Source of the DNA: Charina bottae
Taxonomy: Eukaryota > Chordata > Lepidosauria > Squamata > Charinaidae
Length of the DNA: 64,000 bases
Assembly (NCBI GenBank): GCA_023362775.1
Contig: JALMGJ010000005.1
Location: 65,974,463 to 66,038,462, forward strand
Reading direction: 5' to 3'
Below are positions 1 to 12,256 of this stretch, one piece after another; within the stretch, counting starts at the first letter, position 1, and each line of letters starts with the position of its first letter. The notes under the pieces are model-generated. The model searched no databases. It worked only from the letters and a program-made list of their open reading frames with translations, and had not been told where the DNA came from. Both the position numbers and the translations under genes were made by a program.

Positions 1-3000
1 CAAATGCAGCTTTTTATGATTTCATTCCATGTGAAATTGTGAAACTGTAGAAAGATTGTCTGAAAGTATCTTAAGTTAGCCTTTCAGCTTCAACCTGTCC
101 TTGCCATTTTCCCTATTTAGAAAAAATGAAGAAATAATAAAATAGGAGTGGTAAGGGTCTGTTTCCACAAGTCTGTATGTAGCAGCATTCTCAGATAAAC
201 TTGTGATATAACTAGTTGTTAGCAAGGCCTTTTAGCAATGTTGCAGAGTCTCTCTCTCTCTTTCTCCATGTGTGTGTGTACATACACACATATATGGATA
301 AAGGCTAACAATGCCACGCTGAAGATATTGCTTTATGAAAAGCATAAATAAAGTATTCTAATAAAATTCACCTTGTGTTCTTGTAGGGTAGAAAGGAATG
401 CCAAATTGTTACTAGTTGCTAAGTAACCCACAGGAACTCATTTCTCTTCAAAGAAAGGCAATTAGGCCTTTTAACCTATTTTAGTGGGAGAGAAAAAATT
501 CTATGCAATTCAAACTTCTTGCATTCTTTCGGTGTTTCTTCTTCCCTCCTGTTCATCATGAGAATTTCCAAAATTAATTTCAGAACTTTCAAAATTAATT
601 TCCCACCTTCTGAATTCTATATGTTGTGACCTAATGACCTACTACTTCACTATATCTCAGTCTCCTCTAATATATACTTTTTTTGCAACCTTCCAATATT
701 TTTTTCCTCTAAAAATTCCCTACTAGACATATTTTTGTATACAGCTCTTGGGTACAATTTGGAGAACTGTGCATTCTTATGATTAACTGTGTTTCCATCT
801 GCATTTTATCTAGATTGCACAAATTTGGTTGATGTGCTTTAACATGCAGAGAAAACCAAGTTACCTACCTTTCCTGACATATATACACACTTACTTTTCT
901 GGTGTGCTTTCATGTATATTTACCTGGGAACTCTTCTGAGAAAATATAACTAAAATATAATAGCAAGGATATCAAACCCAGCGTTCAGCAAAGAATATAT
1001 ATCAAGTTGACTGTCCAATGTTTGGATTTAAGGTTTAAAATCTTTTTGCTCCGCATGAGTGCAAATGCATTTTTTATGATTATGGGCAAAAAAAACCCTT
1101 AAACAACATGATATGATTGCTGATTGTCAGATTGATTCTTGACAGGGCCCTGAAGCATCACACTGATCCTTACACTATTATTCCTGCTGCCATAAGAAAG
1201 GTGGATTTGTTATTTTGTAGGGAAAAAGATTGCAGCTGAACTGTGTTTGTTCTGATCTTTTTCATCCTCCCAGGAAATCAGCTGGACAAACAACCAGTTT
1301 GTTTAATTTGTCAACAGCTTCCTCAGCTGGAGAGGCAATTTGAGGCTAACAAAGTCATTATAATAATAAATAAAGCTACTCAGAAACAAAAGGGAAAACT
1401 GCCACCCATCTGTGTTGTTACAAGACAAAATAAGCAAAACCTTTTTGGAAGCTATGAAAACAACAGATCAGCCCAGGACATAAATGCTGTGTGTTCCCTT
1501 TGGCAAAATGTAAAATGGGTAAACCACCAACTGGTAGAAAGATATAGAAATGACATCTTCCCTCAGGATCTTTCTGTAGGTATCTAGATTTGTCAAATCT
1601 ACAGATATATACACATTTACATTTACATTTACAAAATGTGTGAATGGTTGAGAAAAGCAAATGTTTGGCGATAGGACTGGTTGCGGTTCCTGGGCTAAGT
1701 AGTTCAAGTGGTAGATCTGGGCTTGTTGCTATGTAGAGTGGACGCTAAAACAAATGTGTGCAGGCAGAGGGATGCTTATGTAAGATAGCTTTCTCTTCTC
1801 TTTATTTGTCAGAGGTGTCCACTGGGTGTGACAAAACAGTCATGTTGGTGGCCACAACCACGTCACCAACACTCCTTCCCCCTTTTATGTGTATCATTCA
1901 TGACTCAGGTAAAAAGGGGATGGGCCTTCAATTACACAGTCACAGCCACCATATTGACTTTTTTACCTGCAGATGCCCCACTTCACCCTGTAGCCCATTT
2001 TTCCCTGCAAGCCATCTCAACTTCTACAGAGAATCCTCCAGTCCTCCAGAACAGAGTTTGGAAGCACATGGGAGATAGGAGGATGGGAGAATAATTCTAG
2101 CCTTTATTCCATTGATTCCCCCCCCCCATTGATAGAAGGGAAGTGAGATGCAGCAGGGCAACGTTGCAAAACACTGGATTAGAGCGGCCAGATTGCTTCA
2201 GTCCAGTAGATAAAGGAGCTTCTGCTCATGCACATTTTTAGTTGAATTGATCAGTTCAGCACCAGTGCTTTGTCAATGCACAGCAACATGTCTCATCAAG
2301 GCAAAGCAACATACCAGGAGGTAAAGTGTCTCACTGAGGCTGATTACTGCGGAGCTGTGCACCCCTATTAATTAAATAGAACCCAAAGAGTGTATCCAGA
2401 GTATTATCTTGTGCACATCTATGCATTTTATCCCAGCACTGTGACATCTATCATTCTCATATAATGCACTATTCAACCAGTTCTTCTGGCACTGTTTTCT
2501 AACCATCTCTCTCTCTCCCCTTACCCTCTCCTCACCCATCTCCTTCTCTCTGCTTGCTTTTATGATGACTCTTCTGGACTATCCCAGCTTCTAATATTGT
2601 GCTGGACAAAATGCATTTCAAACATTATAACATTATAACATTTCCAACTTTCTTGTGGGAATGGTTTTCATTGTATGGATGAATGGAGGAACAAGTATGT
2701 GAATTTGTGGGAAGAAGAGTGGTTAAATCAGCAAAAGATTAACTGGTTCATTTCCAGAGGGGAAGAAATTGGGCAGGAAATATTACTTTGCATTATTATT
2801 ATTGTTATTATTGACACTCCAAAAGAGCAGGAAGAAATGGAAATCCAAACCTGCTCAAATACACAATGCTGTGTTACTTTTTAAACTTTGTTTAAATTGC
2901 ATGCCTATAGGACATTAAAAATATCTGATCTTTTTAGAACTCCTACCTCTGCAATTTGGATGCCTGATTTTAGCACATGGCTCATGCCCACATGGTAACC

Positions 3001-3007
3001 CTAGGAT
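1..3007. other. AT-rich unique DNA, no gene seen
   Basis: No reading frame here resembles a known protein family, and the longest frames (about 110 codons) have no supporting neighbours or splice context. A short CT/TG-rich tract lies near 250-290 and a C-run near 2111-2119. I see no recognisable transposon end. It could be intergenic or intronic. Confidence 0.6.
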
Positions 3008-3020
3008 ATATTGCACTTTG

Positions 3021-3266
3021 AGAGCCAGTTTGGTGTAGTGGTTAAAGGCACTGGACTAGAAACCACGTGAGCATAAGATCTAGTCCTGCCTTAGGCACAA
3101 AGCCAGCTGGGTGACCTTGGGCCAGTCACTCACTCTCTCTCTCTCAGCTCTAGAAAGAATGCAAGGGCAAACCACTTCCAAAAAATCATTGCCAAGAAAA
3201 CTTCAGGGACTTGTCCATGTAGTTGCCAGGTGTCAAGGCTGCCTTGAAAGTGACCCTCCACCCCAA
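3021..3266 (+). mobile_element. Sauria-type SINE with Bov-B-like tail and TSD
   Basis: A tRNA-derived head starts with AGAGCCAGTTTGGTGTAGTG, where the GTGTAGTGGTTA part acts as the pol III A box. A B-box-like GATCTAGTCCTG follows, then the conserved 'GCTGGGTGACCTTGGGCCAG' core typical of Sauria SINEs. The 13-bp direct repeat ATATTGCACTTTG at 3008-3020 and 3267-3279 is a perfect target-site duplication, so both ends are defined. The 3' third is diverged. This family is known to be mobilised by Bov-B LINEs. Confidence 0.9.
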
Positions 3267-3279
3267 ATATTGCACTTTG

Positions 3280-4410
3280 CTGTTTGTTATGTATGTGTTG
3301 TTGGATAATGATTTGACTTACACACAAAAGGAGACACAGTACAGAGCCTTCCCTTGAACCCTGCAATTACTTCATTTTTCTCCCCATTATTCCAGTAGTT
3401 GTTTTGATTCCCACAGAAGTCTTTTTCCTATCTAACAAAGCTGATGTTTCTGTTGGTCATTTGGTAGATCTTCCAAAGATTTCAAAAATGGCATACAGTT
3501 ATGTAGGAAAATGGTGTAAGAAACCTTGAGACAGGGAAAAGTAACTACTTGCCATGTTTTTCCACCAAGGACAGACTTTTCTTAATCCCACGAAAGTCAT
3601 CCCCATGTCCCTGTCCCTAGTTTTCAAGACTTAAGCAGCTGCTATATTAGCATTTGTGGGTCACTACCTGACTGCAGGGAACAACACAGGAGGAATATCT
3701 GAAAATAAAATACAAACTATCCATCACCTGAAACCCAAAAAGATAGAATGATTGGCATTTGTATGGTTTCTTGCTCTTCATTTATGTTAAGTAACCCTCC
3801 AGTCACTGTGAGTCAACACAGTATGAGCTCTTAATATAATGCCTCTAACTTACCATTATTATTTGTGTGCAATAAGTTAAAGCTTACATCCATTTTTCCT
3901 TTGATAGAGCGATCTGCACATGCAGAGTGCTATATAAATAATATATAAGGATAGTCTTGACTAACCCAGGTCTTTCAGTGTTATCAGCTTATTTTACCAT
4001 CTTACTCCTCCTGTTTACAGACAATGAGTCAATACATTTCATTTATTCATCTGGCTGCTGTGTTGCTATTACTCTATTTTTTGAAAACAGTAAACTATTC
4101 TTTTTAAAAAATCAAGAAACAAAGGAGATCACTCAGTGCTATAATGTAACCAGATATTATTAAAAAGCTAAAATGCTACAATTAGGTAGTAACTGTAATC
4201 AGACATTAAAACGGTAATGTACTTCCAAACACTACAATTCAATTGCACTATTTAATTTCACATTTGAAAGGCTTGATTGGCAATGCAATGCTGTACAAGC
4301 TCCCCTACCAACATTTTGCTAGTTATTATTCCTTCATCCCTCCAGAAAACAGGAAGGAAATAGTGGTTCTTCATTCCATCTTTCTGAAAAAAATGTTTTA
4401 CAGAGGTTCT
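3280..4410. other. AT-rich unique DNA between two SINEs
   Basis: No gene, RNA gene or recognisable element seen. Short open frames only. Confidence 0.6.
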
Positions 4411-4420
4411 AGATGAAGGC

Positions 4421-4641
4421 GAGAGCCAGTTTGTTGTAGTGGTTAAGGCATCGGGAGACTGTGAGTTCTAGTCCTGCCTTAGGCATGAAGCCAGCTGGGT
4501 GACCTTGGGTCAGTCACTCTTTCTCAGCTCTAGAAAGAATGTAATGGCAAACTACTTCCGAAAAATTTTGCCAAGAAAACTGCAGGAACTTGTCCAGGCA
4601 GTCTCCAAGAATCAGACACAATTGAACGGATAAAAAAAAAA
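4421..4641 (+). mobile_element. Sauria-type SINE, Bov-B tail, 10-bp TSD
   Basis: Same head and core as the SINE at 3021. It ends with a recognisable Bov-B-like 3' terminus (AATCAGACACAATTGAACG, compare the Bov-B end at 36.13 kb) followed by an A-rich tail. The direct repeat AGATGAAGGC at 4411-4420 and 4642-4651 is the target-site duplication. The tail similarity shows which LINE machinery this SINE most likely uses. Confidence 0.92.
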
Positions 4642-4651
4642 AGATGAAGGC

Positions 4652-5050
4652 AGCAACTAAGTTCTCCTGGACTTATATTGGGCACAGGGGTTTAGCACTC
4701 CATGGAAATGAAAGTGGCAAATGCTATGTCTGGATCATTATTTCCCATTGCTTCATATATATCACACCTTGTGGTCCTTCCCCAGTAGTGCCACTGTTGA
4801 AAATGGACCATGTCAGCAAACTGCTATTGCCTTTTGAAAGTCCTGCAACTTGTAAAGCTGTCCTAGCAAATTTTTCTTTAGGCACCTCTGTCGGACCATG
4901 TTGGTATGATGGGAGCCCCAGAGTTCAAAGCTGAGGCAAGGCGAGCGTTCCTTCCAATGAGACTGTAGACCACCTCTTGAATAAGAAGGCAGCAAGAAGT
5001 TTCTATTTCTAAAATACCATTTGCTGGGTATTGTTCAATGAAAAGTAAGT
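4652..5050. other. unique DNA, nothing recognised
   Basis: About 400 bases with only short open frames on both strands. No element ends seen. Confidence 0.55.
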
Positions 5051-5060
5051 CCATTGGCAT

Positions 5061-5392
5061 TTTTATTTATTTATTTTGTATCACATTTTCAGTGCTGAGA
5101 AATCCCTTGCGAGGTCCAGCAGCCGGATGTGTAGACTATTTAGCCGTGGCAAGTCACATTTCCCGGGGTGCACCACGAGGAGGCTAGTCTACATTGCACC
5201 CACTGTTACCTTCCCGCCGAAGCGGTACCTATTTATCTACTTGCATTTGCATGCTTTCGAATTGCTAGGTTGGCAAGATCTGGGGTGAGTGCGGGAGCTC
5301 ACTCTGTCGCACGGCGTTCGGGTCTCGAACCGCTGAACTTGCAACCCTCTGGCCGACAAGCCTGGTGTCTTAACCGCTGAGCCACCACACCC
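5061..5392 (-). mobile_element. tRNA-headed squamate SINE with an unusual tail
   Basis: Read on the minus strand, the head is a tRNA-like sequence (GGTGTGGTGGCTCAGCGGTT A-box region, GGTTCGAGACC B box). It is followed by the body shared with copies at 23.9, 37.6, 40.7 and 62.8 kb, up to the GGTACCGCTTCGGCGGGAAG region. Beyond that (about 5090-5200) the sequence is unrelated to the other copies, so the 3' part is different. The 10-bp repeat CCATTGGCAT at 5051-5060 and 5393-5402 defines the ends, so the odd tail was part of the inserted unit and not a later rearrangement. Confidence 0.85.
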
Positions 5393-5690
5393 CCATTGGC
5401 ATAAGAATGGGTTACAACTGCAAGCCCCTATCAATCATGTTCTAAGGTTAGTGTTATAAGTAGAGGAAGGTCATGTGCTGGGGTTGCATTGCCATCTGGA
5501 AGATTCTGCAGAATCTCAGTGTTCATGGCAGAACGTCTCTTTGCCTTAAGGGAAATGTAAAACAGCATTTGGGGGAAATTTCAAAGGAAGCCAAAAGAGA
5601 GTTTTGCATGTTCCTTGTGGCCAATCTATCTTAGATGCTATTATTTGAAATTATACCCATTTTATGATATGCTCAAACAAAGCAAGTAAT

Positions 5691-5725
5691 GTTTGTTTGT
5701 TTGTTTGTTTGTTTGTTTGTTTGTT
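5691..5725. repeat. (GTTT)n microsatellite
   Basis: About nine uninterrupted GTTT units. Confidence 0.98.
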
Positions 5726-8700
5726 ACCACTGTCAAAGGCATGACAAACCTTTCAAATAAGAACACTTACTTCATGAGCTGGAACCATCAGTTTGTAGCA
5801 AGCTCTCTAGCTTAATAGCACAGCCCCCAAGGCATGTGTCTTCTGTGAAGCCATTCAATCACAGCAACTGCCTTTAGCTGAGATACTGTGAATTTATACT
5901 GTGCAATAAATTAGGACAGAATCAATCCTCTACATTCCATTATGCCAATTGACATTTTGGAACAATAGAATTTGCCTCAGCTTGGTCACTCAACCAGAAC
6001 TAAGCTTTTTAAATGAGAAGAATCACTTGTTTTTATCTTCAAGTTGGTTTTCAAGTTTCTGAGTTTTTCCAATAGCCCTGGAATCCCAGAATAGAACCTT
6101 AGGAAACCTGAGTATTTCAAGGAACCAATCTCTTCCCCATCTGGGACATTCACATCTGCACAGGAGACCCCATCCTTGAAAAAATTCTACCTCTTCAGTT
6201 AAAAAAAAAAAAAGGATCCTGAGAGTGTGCTTCCTCATTTCAAGCATTAAAACGTTAAATTGGGGCCCAGGTGAAATCTGAAGCCAAGTTGCTCCAGAGG
6301 GCTCTGCCCTGGAGCAAGGGAGGAAAATGACAAAACGCAACTGAAGCAAGTATGTAATTGCATTTGTATGATGATGTCATTGTGTGCAAGGTATCATTTG
6401 GACATCACTGGGGTTTGTTATGGATGCTGCTGCCTGGCTGTTCCTCCTGTGCATCCTTTGTTAAGAGCACTACAGAACTCAGACCCAGTGGGAAGCATAG
6501 GATTAAACTGTTGGCAAGGTTGATACAACTTTAGGTAATACAGCTAAGAAGCACATATGAAGGGCAATGATTCCATCTTTTGCAGAACCAAGGTCCAAGT
6601 TCAATCCTGACTTCTTCAGAGGGTACTTCTAATTGTATCAAAGTGCTACCCAGCTCTTCAGACACCAATCAGAAAAAAATAGATGCTTTTTAAAAATATA
6701 TTCCTTTCATTCTTTCTCTAAAATGAGTCAGGAGACAAATTGTGTTGCTGAAAAAAACCTCTCCCACTGCCCTCATTTCAGCTATTTTAATGTAATTTTA
6801 ATTGACTGACACTGGGTAGGTCCATTTGCCTTTTGGAGGGTGAGAAATTAAATGAATGGCAGTTAATGGATCATTAGGAAAAGGAACTGAAAATAAATCT
6901 GCCAATGTTATAATGTCTTGTCAGGATCTATGGTGAGACCAGTTTCTGTAGACCTAGAAAAGGTCAACTGAAATGATAGTAAACCGAAGAAACCAGTTGT
7001 GCATGACAAAAGAAGTAAATTCAATCCTTTTGAGTTTAGAAAAAGGCAAGTAAATAGCATGTTATGTACCAATACATACTGTATATAAGTGAGGTTACCC
7101 AATGATGGGAGATTCGGAATAGAAAAAGGAAGTTCTTCATATTGCACATAAACCATGAAAATTATATTAATGCGATAGATGATTTTAAAGGATTTTTTAA
7201 TAGTTTCACAAATGTTATGGCTATTAGTGTAGTTTAACATTATGCCAAGGTACAGAAGCAGCATTGTATCCTAGGGAATATGAGTGGGAAAGTGTTATTG
7301 CACTCGTCCCAGTGAAATCTGACTAGTGAATGAATTCCAGTCTGACTTGAATTAAGTTGATGGATAACAAATCAGTTCAGACAATTAAGCCAACTTGATT
7401 TGATTTTCTGAATTGATATGGAAAAATGTTTTTTGAGCATGCAGAAAAGACCTTTGGAATCATCTATTAATTTGATATCGATTATCAATCTGATTTAATT
7501 TGACTAATCAAATAGTCAACTTGGTTTGATTTTCTGAACTAATATGGAAAAGACCTTCAGAATCATCACATTAATTCACAAACATCTTAGTTAATTCAAC
7601 AGTTCAATCCAAATCAGCAATCAAATTCAAAATGTTAATTCAACTTGGAGATTTGATCGAATTGCTCTCCAACTGAATTTCTGTACCAAAATGTTGGCCT
7701 TCCCCATTGGCTACTATCACGCCTCCCCCTTGATGATTCCTTCTCAAAGAGGGACAATAAAGTACAGAATGGGCTCTGAATCCTGCAGGTCTTAAATACT
7801 GAAACAGCTGGCTTGGGAAGCCCTGGATTAAACTATAGTTCCCTGAGATGCAGAGGGACAACAAATGGATCAAAAGCCAAATTTCCACTGGACCTATAAA
7901 GAGGAGATACCAAAGAACACCAACCCAGAAATGATACAGCTGCTTAAGAGATATAGTTCCTTGAGTAGAGGGTCTGCCTAAAGGTCTAGGTGGCCAACAG
8001 ATCAAACACTGGCTTAGTATATAAAACCTCATTCCAGCCAATAGGTCTGCAACTAGCTCCCACCTTGTGTCATAATTCCCCAAAGTCTTCAAACTGTTCA
8101 TCTTTGAGATTGACTCTACAAAGTTGTTCCTTTGGTGCTACTGCTCAATTTTGATCCAATCCAGCACAATTCTTCTTAAATGTCTTTATCAACAACATCA
8201 TTTGCTAGTATTGCAACTAATACCATAATGATTCCATTATGGAAGACTTTAGTCACACCCCACTCAGCATGAATGATCAAAGATAATAGTCTTGTCTTTG
8301 AAAATTTAGGAGTTGAGCTGCGGCACTTGAAAATATTGGAAGGTCATGGTACAGATAACAGGTCTGTCATATGCCAGCTTTATATACCAGGAGAAACAAT
8401 ATAGTTCAGGAGGAAATCATACATTTTGTGAATGATTGTAATCTTGCAGCAGAAAAAGAACCATGCTTCCCTGTTCCAATGCTGATTTAATATCATGTGG
8501 AAAGAGAGCAGAATTCATTCATATTTCATTCCCCTTTCTCCTTCTAGCTAGTATTCCAATTATTGCCAGGGGCTATCATTTTAATGTCTCCTAGTGATCC
8601 TGACCTAACATCACCAAGATGGCCAATCCTGAAAAAATAAAATGGTTTCTCTGACCATTAGATGGTGCTGTTCTGCTTGACCAGTTGCTCTATATTTCTG

Positions 8701-9889
8701 ACTTGCTTGTTGTTATGTCTTGGCAAAATCCCTGTAAAGTACAGACCTATGCTACTAGCCTTGATGTAGGTTTAGCTTACAGTTTTCTAATAAAGTATAT
8801 TTCTTTCTGCACATATTACTGAAGTTTCAGCAAACACATGGGAGAGGTGACATTTGAAGCAGTGCTGAACCATTTCTCTTTAAGTATCACCCCCACCCCA
8901 AGAGTTGAGATAAAGAACATATTTTTAGGTGATGTAGTATTCCAAAGCTATGCTTTCCTCTTACATTATAGTATTTGATTATTGAAAACAAAGATATCAC
9001 AAGCTGAAATAATAGCATTCAGTAACATATTATATTTTCTATCTTGAGAATCACATATGGGCTTTTGTAACTTGGAGGAATCACTTATTATCTTGCCTGG
9101 TAATAAATCCAAAACCTGATTTGTTGGTTACATTACTATTAAAAATATAGTGAAGAATAATGCTATAGTACCAAGAGTTTGTTTTATCTCATTCTTCTTA
9201 TCTATTCACAAAGGGCTGTATTTGTGAAAAAATGTCCTCAAGCTGAGCTCAGCTCCTAGAACCTGCATCCATGAAGTTTTCTTAGCCACCTGTTGAGACT
9301 TGTGGGAATATACTTCCCCTACAAATAGCAATCTGGTGATGTAGGAACAAGAGGAAAGGAGAGAAGGGAAAGATCCATATAAGGTGTTATCTGAAAGATT
9401 CTTGAAACTTCATTCAAAAAGTTGATCCAAAATTATGAGACAAAATCCAAAGATCTCTCTCTCTTCATAACATGCAAATCATCATCTTCATCAATGTCCA
9501 TCGATCCATACAACCATTCAATAATCAAAATTCTGTGGTTGGTTTTGATTTTTGATAAAGGTAGGTTTGTTTATTTCATCAAGCTGCCAGAAACTAAAAA
9601 GCAGGGCTGCAGAACCCAAAGAACTACATCCTAATGTATTAAATAAAATAAAATTCTCACAGCAGAATCTCTATTATATAAATGTATGCATGATTAATGA
9701 GATCTATCCACTTCTGGAAATCTAATGGACTCTAGGTGCCTTAGAGAAGCTACAAAATAAAACCCAGTACAAAAAGAAATGGCCCCCATTGGTCCTCCTC
9801 TGCTTTACCTCCTGATATCTGTGAACCCTTAGCAGGTGCTCCCTAATTGTTCAGGTAAAGCAAGCAGAAACTATTGGAGAAGGTAGTCT
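5726..9889. other. AT-rich unique DNA, no gene seen
   Basis: Low-complexity and unique sequence. A 153-codon open frame lies on the minus strand at 7640-8101 but matches nothing I recognise and has no splice or promoter support. The 7320-7640 part is rich in short TTGATTTG-type repeats. No element ends were identified. Confidence 0.55.
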
Positions 9890-9892
9890 CTA

Positions 9893-10790
9893 AAATATCA
9901 GGCCCCAAACCATGTAGGACTTTATAGATAGCAACCAACACCTTGAATTTCACTCAGAAACCTTCCGGTAACCCATGCAGCTCCTCTACCAGAGGTCTAA
10001 TGTGGCAATATTGTGAGTGATCACTATGTTTGTGTAGCACTGCATTCTGAACCAGCTGACTTCCTTGGTAGTCTTCAAGGGCAGGACCATGTAAAGTGAA
10101 TTACAATGACAAGGGCATGAGCATCTTCAGTGCATCCTGTTCCAGGTAACACTGCAAAAGCCATGCAAAAGCCCTCCTGGCCAAGGTCTCCACTTACTTC
10201 TTGAGCAGGGGTGTGAATCCAGGGAGTGAATCCAGGAGGACCCCCAGATTGCAAGTCTGCTTTTTCTGGGGGGCCCAAACCCAGCAAGACCAAAAATTGT
10301 GCAGTCCTGGAGTTAGTCAGGCTCTGAATTAACAGCCACTTCATCTCACTTGGATTGAGTCTGAGTTGACTTTTCCCATCAAACCATGACAGCCTTTAGA
10401 CATTTGGTTTCACCTATATCTCTCACTGGGCTGGAGTAGAGATACTATATAACTAGGAATAGCTGCATATTGATGATACTTCACCCTGAACCCATGGAAT
10501 AACTCTCACAGTGGTTTCATATAGAACAGGATAAGGGAAAGAACTGAACCCTGAGGCATTATGTAATGGCGTGCCCTTGGGTCTGACCTGCCCTCCACCA
10601 CAACCACTGCCCAATCAGGTAACACCATGCCACCAACTCCCAACCCTCACAAGCAGGCCATAAAGATCTAGGAAGACAAGGATGATTAAAATCCCTTGAT
10701 CCAAGTCCCATCATAAATAATTAATGACAATGACCAATACAGTTTCCATCCCATTCCCAGGTCTGAACCCTTTTGCTTTGTGGCATTTCA
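9893..10790. repeat. degraded ancient interspersed repeat
   Basis: The stretch resembles text that recurs in reptile genomes ('CCATGTAGGACTTTATAGAT' then a 'GTAACCCATGCAGCTC' region, then a proline-rich segment near 10580-10720). It is strongly decayed with no open frame or visible ends. I cannot name the family. The call rests on recollection of a recurring pattern rather than on another copy in this window. Confidence 0.3.
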
Positions 10791-11142
10791 TCTTCTCGTT
10801 TATTTATTTTTAAAAAATTAGTATTGAGATATTAAACCCATAGAAATCAAGCGGAGCCTGGAGGTTGGTAAGCGCCAAGGGTAGTGTTCCCAATTATGGT
10901 AGCACCACATTGAAGACGCAGATTCTAGAACAAGGGTTTAAGCAGATGGTCTGGGAGCATTTAGAAAATTAAACTATGATTACAAAGAGAGAGTATGGGT
11001 TTTCTAAGAACAAGTCATGACAGATTAACTTTATTGCCACAGTGTGATGGGATTCTTTTTTGAACTGGAGGTGTGTTGTTTTGCAAGGGTGGCAATTAAC
11101 ACAAAAACAAGACAATGGAGGCTTTAATTTGGACAGCTTTCC

Positions 11143-11153
11143 AAGATGGCGGC
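11143..11153 (+). promoter_or_regulatory. YY1-like site at the start of the L2 5'UTR
   Basis: AAGATGGCGGC matches the classical YY1 recognition core and lies within about 20 bp of the inferred element start. This is the position at which mammalian L1 uses YY1 to set its transcription start. The role in this element is inferred. Confidence 0.5.
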
Positions 11154-11351
11154 CGCAAATCAGCGCGACCGATGAACGCTCCAGGAGAAAAGCCGCAAAC
11201 CCACCGAAAACCCACCGAAAATCCCCAAATTTCATCCTGGGGGTTTGGAGAGGTGGTGTTGCTGATGGTGAGTGGCTTTCTCTGGGGGGAAGAGCTGGGG
11301 CGAGGCCTGTGTCCGGGTCGGAGCTCCGTGAATCTGCGCGAGAAAGCCCAG

Positions 11352-11665
11352 TGAACTGCCGAAGACGCCGGAGGCTTCCGAAGTTTGTTGGAAGCCGAAA
11401 ACCGCAGAGGCTTCTGAGGTTCGAGCTGGGCCGGTGAGTGAGGCTGGTGGAGTTGGTGGGGGTCTGGAGTCCACCGAAGACCGGAGAGTGTGGGAGGCTG
11501 CAGGTGGCAGCTGGATGCTGTGAGTGGACCGGCGACGCTTGCGGGCTGGAGTCTACTGAGGGCTGCGGAAGACTGCCGGAGGCCTCGGATTTCGTTTGTT
11601 GGAGGCGGGAGACCGTCGGAGCTCGAGTTGGGCCGGTGGAGCCGGTGGGGCCTAGCGGAGCCAGC
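11352..11665 (+). repeat. tandem units in the L2 5'UTR
   Basis: Two diverged units of roughly 210 bp can be aligned by eye. Each has a 'GAAGACNCCGGAGGC' start, a 'TTTGTTGGA' middle and a 'GAG(C/T)TGGGCCGGTG' end (first about 11355-11440, second about 11567-11650). Repeated 5'UTR units act as promoter monomers in some LINE families. Long open frames over this part are a by-product of GC-rich repeats. Confidence 0.55.
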
Positions 11666-12256
11666 GGGATAGAGAGAGGAGCCCGGCTGGTGCAACGGAG
11701 TCCTCAGTTGAGCCCCCCCCCCCCCACACACACACAGACAAGCAGACAAACTGGACTTTTTTCCTGGGCCGATTCTAGAGGGGGTTCAGAAACTCTGATG
11801 TTAGAACTGGCTGGAGTTGGGGGCGAACCCTGCAGCCCTGGAAAGTGCAGATGTTGTGGAGGCTGGAGCCCAGGAGATCAGGGCAGAAGAAAAATCATAA
11901 TAGGGACTAACCCCCATGAAGACCTGGATGTTGTCCCAATTTGGGCTAAGGCGGCAGAGGGTTTGTAGGGGTCCCTTAGTATGAATGTGGACCCCCCCCA
12001 AGTTAGAGATGAGGTGGGGGGGAGCCAAGATTGTATGGTTTTATAAGAGTACCCCCCTGGGTGAGAGTCAGGTGGGGTAGGAGTGAGTGCTGGTGAGTGT
12101 TGGTGCCTCTCCCTGACCAGTGAGAGAAGTTGAGGGAGAGGTGCAGGGTGTGAGTGTAGAGTGTGAGTGGGGGTGGTGCTGGACCCTACCAGCACTGAGA
12201 GCGAGAGCTGGTGCGCTGGGGGGTCCTACGCGCTATCCGACATTGCATGAGATTGG

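Noticed and set aside
7640..8101. 153-codon minus-strand open frame, possible gene or LTR
   Set aside because: No recognisable motif, no splice or promoter support, and no terminal repeats or TSD. The TATA-like and CCAAT-like words near 8018-8045 are too weak to call an LTR.
11096..11968. Overlapping long frames on both strands in the L2 5'UTR, possible ORF1
   Set aside because: Frames in several phases overlap in GC-rich tandem units and none has ORF1-like features such as a coiled coil or zinc knuckle. Composition explains them.
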